This document shows, one piece after another, positions 14,111-19,288 of a stretch of DNA of 19,288 bases. The position numbers were made by a program, and so were the translations under genes. Below the pieces are notes generated by a model. It was not told the origin of the DNA. It ran no database searches and saw nothing but the letters and a program-made list of their open reading frames with translations. Source of the stretch: Fervidobacterium sp. UBA5837 (GTDB taxonomy: Bacteria; Thermotogota; Thermotogae; Thermotogales; Fervidobacteriaceae); NCBI GenBank assembly GCA_002432805.1, contig DJGV01000018.1, forward strand, positions 1 to 19,288, read 5' to 3'. Each line of letters starts with the position of its first letter. Within the stretch, counting starts at the first letter, position 1.

Positions 14111-15121
14111 ATGCATGTTTCAACTGCTATGACGAAGTATTTTAGCCGATTGTCGATTTCGATACTCTTTATGGTGTTTGCAACCATTTCATTTGGTTGG
14201 AGTGGCCACGAGACTTATACGTACATTGTTGTCAATTCCCTTGGAATCGATGTTAATGAACTGGTAGAGATTACAAAGTACTCGTACGTTGAAAACAGGG
14301 TATACAACGAACCTTATTACTATAAAGATGATTTTGCAGGTACTAGAAAATTCTTTGATCCGTTTGGTGACGGAAAGTTCCCACCTGATCCAAAACCTGT
14401 TGACAACAAATTGCCTATTTGGCAGATACTTACTATTTATGCGCAAATGCCAGATTTTGGTATGGATGAAGGCTTAAATCTATCTCCACTCCAAGCACTT
14501 ATTGGAAATAGTCAGGGCGTTCGGCATATGAGATACAAAATTGGTATTATTGAGGCTTTTGAAGGAAACAAATCTTTTGTGTATTTTGTGAATATGTCTC
14601 AAAAGGCGTTTAATGAAGGTGATCGTTATTGGGGATACAGGTTCCTTTCGTATGCAGTACACTACATGGAAGACCTATTTCAACCATACCACGAAAGCCC
14701 CGGCAGTATATGGGAAGTCTTTGGAAGTGTAACGAATAAGAGTGTAAACAAAATGCTCAACAACGCACATTATGCATACGACAATTATTTGCTTTTCCTT
14801 ATGTATTATTCAAAGCACACCGATGAGATTAGAAAGTTGATAGAAGAAACGCCTGCTAGGAGAGTACCTTCCAATTACGATGCATTAATGGAAGAGGTTA
14901 TGATGTATGGTTATTCTAAATCACATATCGTACACGATGAATTGAAGAAGGCATTTGGTGATATACTCTATCAACGCACACCAACGATAGAAGATTTCAA
15001 GAATTTAGAAGAGGTAGGAAAGCTTGATAAATTGTACAGTACGACAAAGGATATCATTGCTACAATGACCGGAACAGTTAAGGGGTTTCTCGTTACATAC
15101 ATTAAAGAAAATCAAAAGTAA
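14111..15121 (+). CDS. Exported zinc hydrolase of the P1 nuclease / phospholipase C fold
   Basis: I did not recognise the exact family, but the 336 residues have a hydrophobic signal (about 12-28) ending in SFG, then WSGHE. In P1/S1 nucleases and bacterial zinc phospholipase C the mature protein begins with Trp, whose amino group binds zinc. The other ligands line up: His33, Asp115, His139, then HYMEDLFQPYH with His184, Asp188 and His194, and His220 with Asp224. The spacings H+4 D+6 H and H+4 D are those I recall for the family; Asp224 rather than Glu favours P1-like over B. cereus PLC-like. The substrate could be nucleic acid or phospholipid. ATG 14111 is chosen with GAGGTG six bases upstream. 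A strong terminator follows. Confidence 0.7.
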   Translation: MHVSTAMTKYFSRLSISILFMVFATISFGWSGHETYTYIVVNSLGIDVNELVEITKYSYVENRVYNEPYYYKDDFAGTRKFFDPFGDGKFPPDPKPVDNKLPIWQILTIYAQMPDFGMDEGLNLSPLQALIGNSQGVRHMRYKIGIIEAFEGNKSFVYFVNMSQKAFNEGDRYWGYRFLSYAVHYMEDLFQPYHESPGSIWEVFGSVTNKSVNKMLNNAHYAYDNYLLFLMYYSKHTDEIRKLIEETPARRVPSNYDALMEEVMMYGYSKSHIVHDELKKAFGDILYQRTPTIEDFKNLEEVGKLDKLYSTTKDIIATMTGTVKGFLVTYIKENQK

Positions 15122-15175
15122 GTTTAATCGCACTTAATTATAATATAGTTGAATAGTCTTGGTTTTTCTAAACTT

Positions 15176-15204
15176 CGTGGAGTTTTTTGAAACTCCACGT
15201 TTTT
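15176..15204 (+). terminator. Rho-independent terminator after the exported hydrolase pair
   Basis: CGTGGAGTTT (15176-15185) pairs perfectly with AAACTCCACG (15190-15199) across a TTTG loop and is followed by five T. It ends the esterase/P1-like unit and sits just before glyA. Confidence 0.93.
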
Positions 15205-15216
15205 ACCTTATGGATG

Positions 15217-15222
15217 TATAAT
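15217..15222 (+). promoter_or_regulatory. Possible -10 of the glyA promoter
   Basis: TATAAT at 15217-15222, preceded by TG without the usual spacer base. The -35 position would fall in the terminator stem and shows no consensus. The short leader leaves no room for a riboswitch. Confidence 0.35.
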
Positions 15223-15260
15223 AGCGTTGATTTTCTACATGCTGATTGGGAGGTGCACTT

Positions 15261-16535
15261 ATGTGGGAACATGTTAAGCAGGTGGATCCTGAGATCTACG
15301 ATGTTATCTTGAAAGAATGGGAGAGGCAAGAATATGGACTCGAGCTTATAGCCTCTGAGAATTTTGTCTCGCAAGCGGTTATGGAAGCTATGGGAAGTGT
15401 CTTGACAAATAAGTATGCGGAGGGATATCCGAAGAAGAGGTACTACGGCGGTTGTGAATGGGTAGATGTTGCCGAGACTTTAGCACGAGATAGGGCAAAG
15501 AAGCTTTTCAATGCAAAATATGCGAACGTGCAACCACACTCTGGTTCTCAAGCAAACATGGGTGCTTATTTTGCACTAACTGAACCTGGTTCAGTATTGA
15601 TTGGTATGTCTTTAAGTCATGGAGGGCACTTGACACACGGTGCTGCAGTTAATTTTTCGGGACAGATATATAAAGTATACCAATACGGTGTAAATCTTCA
15701 GACTGAAACGATAGATTACGATGAGGTTCGGCAATTGGCAGTTGAACACAAACCAAAAATCATAGTTGCAGGCGGCAGTGCATATTCGAGAATCATAGAT
15801 TTCAAGAAGTTCAGAGAAATTGCGGATGAAGTTGGTGCATATCTCGTCGTCGACATGGCACACTTTGCAGGATTGGTGGCTGCAGGTATCTATCCAAATC
15901 CATTGGAATATGCACATGTTGTAACGAGCACCACGCACAAGACTCTCAGAGGTCCACGCGGTGGATTAATACTGACAAATGATGATGAAATCTACAAGGC
16001 GATAAACAAATCAATATTTCCAGGCATGCAAGGTGGACCACTGATGCACATAATTGCTGCAAAGGCGGTATGTTTCAAAGAGGCGTTGACAGAAGAATTC
16101 AAAGAATATCAATATCAAATTGTCAAAAATGCGAAGGCACTTGCAAAGGCTTTGGAAGATAAGGGTCTTAGAATCGTTTCCGGTGGTACAGATACACACT
16201 TGATGCTCGTTGATCTAAATTCGCTTAACGTAACGGGTAAGGCGGCAGAAACTGCACTGGGATATTGTCACATAACGGTGAATAAGAACACAATCCCAAA
16301 TGAAACACGGTCTGCATTCGTTACAAGCGGTATAAGGCTTGGTACGCCCGCACTCACAACACGTGGCATGAAGGAAGAACAGATGGAAGAAATTGCCGAT
16401 TTAATTGTTGCAGTTTTGAAGAATGTTAAGGATGAAGACGGTAATGTCGATGAACGAGTAGCAAAGAGTGTGTCAGACAGAGTTATGAAGTTATGCAAAG
16501 AATTCCCACTATATGCAGGGAAAATAACACTCTAA
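15261..16535 (+). CDS. glyA: Serine hydroxymethyltransferase
   Basis: GlyA interconverts serine and glycine while loading tetrahydrofolate with a one-carbon unit. The 424 residues are of normal length. Motifs include LIASENFVS near residue 29, YAEGYPKKRYYGGCE at 52-66, PHSGSQAN near 92, VDMAHFAGL near 197 and the PLP Schiff-base Lys227 in STTHKTLRGPRGG. The C-terminal domain has RLGTPALTTRGM, conserved for folate and substrate carboxylate binding. ATG 15261 lies six bases after GGGAGGTG; the frame is open five codons further up, inside the ribosome-binding site. It stands alone behind a terminator and is followed at 131 nt by the DUF1015 gene, which may share the serine theme. Confidence 0.97.
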   Translation: MWEHVKQVDPEIYDVILKEWERQEYGLELIASENFVSQAVMEAMGSVLTNKYAEGYPKKRYYGGCEWVDVAETLARDRAKKLFNAKYANVQPHSGSQANMGAYFALTEPGSVLIGMSLSHGGHLTHGAAVNFSGQIYKVYQYGVNLQTETIDYDEVRQLAVEHKPKIIVAGGSAYSRIIDFKKFREIADEVGAYLVVDMAHFAGLVAAGIYPNPLEYAHVVTSTTHKTLRGPRGGLILTNDDEIYKAINKSIFPGMQGGPLMHIIAAKAVCFKEALTEEFKEYQYQIVKNAKALAKALEDKGLRIVSGGTDTHLMLVDLNSLNVTGKAAETALGYCHITVNKNTIPNETRSAFVTSGIRLGTPALTTRGMKEEQMEEIADLIVAVLKNVKDEDGNVDERVAKSVSDRVMKLCKEFPLYAGKITL

Positions 16536-16536
16536 T

Positions 16537-16563
16537 AAATCTTTTAAATCTTTTAAATCTTTC
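16537..16563 (+). repeat. Triplicated 9-bp repeat after glyA
   Basis: AAATCTTTT occurs twice in tandem, followed by a third copy ending in C (16537, 16546, 16555). It is AT-rich and not palindromic, so it is not a terminator. Confidence 0.75.
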
Positions 16564-16612
16564 ATTAACTTGCACTACTTTTTCGTTTCATTGTGCAACG
16601 TGAAATTTCCAG

Positions 16613-16638
16613 TTATGAACCATAATTATGAACCATAA
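16613..16638 (+). repeat. Tandem 13-bp element upstream of the DUF1015 gene
   Basis: TTATGAACCATAA is present twice, head to tail (16613-16625, 16626-16638). Each copy is itself an inverted repeat, TTATG and CATAA around AAC. It ends 27 nt before ATG 16666, a position suited to a regulator, though simple duplication is possible. Confidence 0.75.
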
Positions 16639-16665
16639 TGATGAATGTGTGGAGGTGCTGTGGGG

Positions 16666-17901
16666 ATGGTAGTTAGACCATTTAGAGCATTGAGACCTAC
16701 GAAAGACAAGGTTAGTTTGATTGCTGCAAAACCATATGATGTTGTAACTGAAGAAATGGCAAGAGCGGTTGCACAAAAGAATCCCTATACGTTTTACAAA
16801 GTGTCGAGGCCCGAAATCAATTTCGATCATCCTGTAGACACGCATGACCCTGAAGTACTAAAAACCGGAAGAACCCATTTAGAGTGGCTCATGGAAAAGG
16901 GATACGTGATAGAGGAAGAAAGACCAGTATTTCTTATCTACAGACAATACTGGCAAGATCATGTTCAAACAGGCATATTTGCAACCTTTTCTGTAGATGA
17001 ATACATACAAAACAAGATAAAAAAGCATGAATTGACAAGAAAAGATAAAGAAGATGAGAGAGCACTGCATGTGAAGGTAGTGAGGGCACATACCGGTCCA
17101 GTTTTTTTGATGTATAAATCACAACCAGATGTTGATCAAATAATCATGAGAAATGCAAAAGGTGAGCCAGAATATGACTTTGTCGATGAATCTGGAGTGA
17201 GACATGTTGTTTGGGTTGTGAGAGATGAGAAAGAGATTGAAACTATTGCAAAGGCATTCGAAAAGATGGATGCGTTTTATATAGCAGATGGTCACCATAG
17301 GGCTGCTGCTGCTGTGCGAGCTGCTATCGATTTTAGGAATGAAAATCCAAAGTATACAGGTGACGAAGAGTACAATTATTTCCTAGCAGCACTATTCCCG
17401 CATAACCAGTTAAAGATATTAGATTACAATCGTGTGGTAAAAGACCTAAACGGAAATTCTGAATATGTTTTTTTGAATAAGGTATCAGAGAAATTCAACC
17501 TTGAAAAGATTGTTGGTACGTACAAACCTGAACGAAAGCACACGATAGGAATGTATCTATCAAATACTTGGTACAAACTCGAACCAAAGTATGGTACCTA
17601 CGATTCTGAAGATGTAATTGCATCTTTGGATGTTTCGATTTTGCAAAACAATTTACTTGAACCGATACTGGGTATCGAGAATCCACGTACAGATAAGAGA
17701 ATAGATTTCGTTGGAGGTATACTTGGAATCGAAGAATTGATCAGATTGGTGGATAGCAAAGAATTCAAAGTCGCCTTTGCACTGTATCCTACTTCGATAA
17801 ATGATCTTCTGAAAGTGGCAGATGAAGGTAAGATAATGCCACCAAAATCTACTTGGTTTGAACCAAAGTTGAAAAGTGGTATAGTGGTACATCTGATTTA
17901 G
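16666..17901 (+). CDS. DUF1015 family protein, possible free-serine-linked enzyme
   Basis: The 411-residue cytoplasmic protein matches the DUF1015 pattern: an N-terminal VVRPFRALRPT with AAKPYDVV, a central KHELTRKDKEDER at about 120-132, and DAFYIADGHHRAAAA at about 202-216. The DGHHR motif resembles the DGxHR motif of the ParB/Srx fold used by free serine kinases (SerK, SbnI). No activity can be read from sequence alone. The gene follows glyA on the same strand, and I recall DUF1015 genes near serA/serC in other bacteria, which fits a role in serine metabolism. GGAGGTG at 16651-16657 precedes ATG 16666 by eight bases; the GTG at 16660 in frame is too close to it. The transcript ends in the hairpin at 17971-17995. 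Confidence 0.82.
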   Translation: MVVRPFRALRPTKDKVSLIAAKPYDVVTEEMARAVAQKNPYTFYKVSRPEINFDHPVDTHDPEVLKTGRTHLEWLMEKGYVIEEERPVFLIYRQYWQDHVQTGIFATFSVDEYIQNKIKKHELTRKDKEDERALHVKVVRAHTGPVFLMYKSQPDVDQIIMRNAKGEPEYDFVDESGVRHVVWVVRDEKEIETIAKAFEKMDAFYIADGHHRAAAAVRAAIDFRNENPKYTGDEEYNYFLAALFPHNQLKILDYNRVVKDLNGNSEYVFLNKVSEKFNLEKIVGTYKPERKHTIGMYLSNTWYKLEPKYGTYDSEDVIASLDVSILQNNLLEPILGIENPRTDKRIDFVGGILGIEELIRLVDSKEFKVAFALYPTSINDLLKVADEGKIMPPKSTWFEPKLKSGIVVHLI

Positions 17902-17936
17902 TTTTCTGTTTTAATTTTCTGTCAGTACATCAAGTT

Positions 17937-17957
17937 GAGATATTCATGAGATATTCA
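17937..17957 (+). repeat. Tandem 11-bp repeat between DUF1015 and disA
   Basis: GAGATATTCAT is followed by GAGATATTCAA, a direct tandem with one mismatch at the last base, just ahead of the terminator. A looser repeat TTTTCTGT is at 17902-17909 and 17915-17922. Confidence 0.7.
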
Positions 17958-17960
17958 AAT

Positions 17961-17995
17961 GGAAAAAAGAGCGAGGATAACTATCCTCGCTTTTT
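17961..17995. terminator. Bidirectional terminator shared by DUF1015 and disA
   Basis: GCGAGGATA pairs with TATCCTCGC (17971-17990). Five T follow on the plus strand and a T-rich run (TCTTTTTTCC) on the minus strand. The disA stop codon (17983-17981) and its last codons form one arm, so coding and termination overlap. Confidence 0.9.
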
Positions 17996-19045
17996 CTTGA
18001 TATTCTTCAAAGTGTGTAGAATCGTCTTTGCCCTTTTGGTACCTATACCATCAACCTTTTCCAAACGATTGATATCACTCTTTGCAAGATTTCCAATTGT
18101 ATGAAATGACTTGACAAGGTTTTGTGATACCGTCACTGGAATGTGTACTTCTCTTCTCAGTATCCTATAACCTCTGGGAGCGATCAATGTTTCCATAACT
18201 TGATGAAGATTAGATATTTCGTATCCCAAAGCTCTTGCAAAAAAGATTAATTTGTGCTCAAGCTCCCACATACTTTCTAAGACAGTCCTTGCTTCTTCTT
18301 CCGACAAATCCTTCTTGCTGTAATCCATGATCATCAAAATCATTACATCATTGAGATCTTTAAGGACTTCTCGCAATCTTAAAGAGGAAAGTCGCCCCTC
18401 GTTGCCGAGTTCTACTATATTCACTAAAACATCGTTGGAAATATTCTTTATTTCAACGCCCCTGGCAAGTATCTCACAGACAAAATCCAAAGTAACGTTT
18501 GCATCGATCTCTCTAAAACTCAACAATTCCAAATCTTTGTCAAATGTTTCTCTGAATTTTTCCAATGTATTTATCGTTTGAGCCACTCTTGTCAGAATAA
18601 AATTCATATCTTCAAATGTATGTTTCTGATCTTTATAATACAGTGTCACAACATTTCTTCTCTTGGAAATGGCAATCACCATTTTGTTAAACTGCTTTGC
18701 TATCCTTTCAGCGGTTCTGTGCCTTGTACCTGTTTCTAAAGTTGGTATGTATGGATCAGGTACTAAATGGATATTTGCTGCAATAATTTTCGTTATACTT
18801 TCATCGATTACTATTGCACCATCCATTTTTGATAGTTCATACAGCTTCTCTGGAGAAAATGGACTATCGATTTTAAATCCGGACTGAAAAACATTCAAAT
18901 TTGCCTTGAACTCTTCTTCGTTTATAAACACGATCAGTGCACCAAGTTGAGCATCCATAATCTCATCTAATGCCTTTCGAAGTTTTGTGCCAGGTGACAC
19001 CAATTTTATCTTATCTAGCAGTTCTTTCTCCAAATTTTCTCCCAT
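17981..19045 (-). CDS. disA: DNA integrity scanning protein / diadenylate cyclase DisA
   Basis: DisA makes cyclic di-AMP from two ATP and scans DNA for branched structures. The 354 residues show the cyclase motifs DGAIVIDE (Asp75-Gly76-Ala77) and GTRHRTAERI (Arg108-His109-Arg110), a helical linker from about 145 to 290, and a C-terminal helix-hairpin-helix DNA-binding part (EKVDGIGTKRAKTIL near 332-346). Length and layout match characterised DisA proteins. The frame extends to 19096, but ATG 19045 is chosen because AAAGGAG (19059-19053) lies seven bases before it and the protein then starts near the usual cyclase N-terminus. A possible -10 TATAAT is at 19107-19102. RadA, which I recall as a common neighbour, is not next to it: the upstream gene is divergent. 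Confidence 0.96.
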   Translation of the reverse strand: MGENLEKELLDKIKLVSPGTKLRKALDEIMDAQLGALIVFINEEEFKANLNVFQSGFKIDSPFSPEKLYELSKMDGAIVIDESITKIIAANIHLVPDPYIPTLETGTRHRTAERIAKQFNKMVIAISKRRNVVTLYYKDQKHTFEDMNFILTRVAQTINTLEKFRETFDKDLELLSFREIDANVTLDFVCEILARGVEIKNISNDVLVNIVELGNEGRLSSLRLREVLKDLNDVMILMIMDYSKKDLSEEEARTVLESMWELEHKLIFFARALGYEISNLHQVMETLIAPRGYRILRREVHIPVTVSQNLVKSFHTIGNLAKSDINRLEKVDGIGTKRAKTILHTLKNIKKKRG

Positions 19046-19101
19046 CAAGCTTCTCCTTTCTAATATAATCTGTTTAGTTCCTATTTTACCTCTCAATTTA
19101 T

Positions 19102-19107
19102 ATTATA
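19102..19107 (-). promoter_or_regulatory. Possible -10 of the disA promoter
   Basis: TATAAT on the minus strand, preceded by GTG; no good -35. It is back to back with the kinase promoter at 19126-19134. Confidence 0.4.
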
Positions 19108-19125
19108 CACTAAATTAAAATCTTG

Positions 19126-19134
19126 TGTTATAAT
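19126..19134 (+). promoter_or_regulatory. Extended -10 promoter for the ROK kinase gene
   Basis: TGTTATAAT (TG at 19126, TATAAT at 19129-19134) lies about 57 nt before ATG 19191. It has the same extended -10 form seen elsewhere in this window. No convincing -35. Confidence 0.5.
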
Positions 19135-19190
19135 CAGATAAGACAAAAACTCAAATACAGTAGATCAAGAAAGTAAGGGGGCACATAAAG

Positions 19191-19288
19191 ATGTATGTAG
19201 TTGGAATAGACCTCGGTGGTACATTTTTCAAAGTTGGCCTGATAGAAATTGAAAGTGGCAGAATAGTTAGAAAAGCTGAAGAAAAGAC
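19191..19288 (+). CDS. ROK family protein (glucokinase-like), N-terminal fragment
   Basis: Only 32 complete codons are in the window. They read MYVVGIDLGGTFFKVGLIE, the ATP phosphate-binding motif (DLGGTxxK) of ROK-family sugar kinases. There is no DNA-binding helix-turn-helix ahead of it, so a kinase such as glucokinase is more likely than a ROK repressor. AAGGGGG lies nine bases before the ATG. The sugar-binding and zinc motifs are beyond the window, so the substrate cannot be read. Confidence 0.85.
   Translation, partial: MYVVGIDLGGTFFKVGLIEIESGRIVRKAEEK

Noticed and set aside
15205..15260. Glycine riboswitch upstream of glyA
   Set aside because: Only about 55 nt separate the previous terminator from ATG; too short for a glycine aptamer, and no such structure is seen.
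16613..16638. CRISPR-like or transposon-end repeat
   Set aside because: Two adjacent 13-mers without spacers or a transposase nearby; better described as a local tandem duplication or operator.
19191..19288. ROK transcriptional repressor
   Set aside because: The frame begins directly with the phosphate-binding motif, without an N-terminal helix-turn-helix.

Overview
The window looks like chromosomal DNA of an AT-rich thermophilic bacterium of the Thermotogae, probably a Fervidobacterium or close relative. I infer this from the run asd-dapF-dapA-dapB-dapH-lysC, an order I associate with Thermotoga, from the strong GAGGTG/GGAGG Shine-Dalgarno sequences that sometimes serve TTG starts, from a stand-alone DisA, and from the general protein character. 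No sequence search was possible, so the genus is an inference.

Region 1 (1-5976, + strand) is a lysine/diaminopimelate operon. It holds the 3' end of asd, then dapF, dapA, dapB, a left-handed beta-helix tetrahydrodipicolinate acetyltransferase (dapH), aspartokinase (lysC) and a class III aminotransferase. The first genes overlap or nearly overlap. Together they specify the N-acetyl branch of the DAP pathway. The expected deacetylase is not in the operon, but an M20 amidohydrolase that could supply it lies about 4.7 kb further on, on the opposite strand.

Region 2 (6062-12840, - strand) runs right to left. It begins with a protein carrying two EF-hand-like calcium loops and ending at a clear terminator. 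A well-formed promoter then starts the M20 amidohydrolase, a SAM hydroxide adenosyltransferase (DUF62), a secreted lysozyme-like protein and EcfT. After an 84-nt gap come a methyl-accepting chemotaxis protein with an unusual multi-pass membrane sensor and a short RNase HI.

Region 3 (12943-15121, + strand) is divergent from the EF-hand protein. It is a two-gene unit for exported hydrolases: a glycogen-binding-like domain fused to an esterase, and a P1 nuclease / zinc phospholipase C-like protein with its zinc ligands intact. It ends in a strong terminator.

Region 4 (15261-19288) holds glyA, a DUF1015 protein whose DGHHR motif suggests a link with free serine, a bidirectional terminator overlapping the end of disA, disA itself on the - strand, and, divergent from it, the first 32 codons of a ROK-family sugar kinase.

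No tRNA, rRNA, CRISPR array, insertion sequence or phage gene was seen. No gene-free stretch exceeds 300 bases; the largest gap (11747-11952, 206 nt) holds a terminator and a promoter. Small perfect tandem duplications of 9-13 bp recur in the short intergenic gaps. I did not find a clearly new multi-gene system. The best leads are the SAM-hydrolase/EcfT cluster, the DUF1015-glyA pair, the six-pass chemoreceptor and the exported esterase/P1-like pair.
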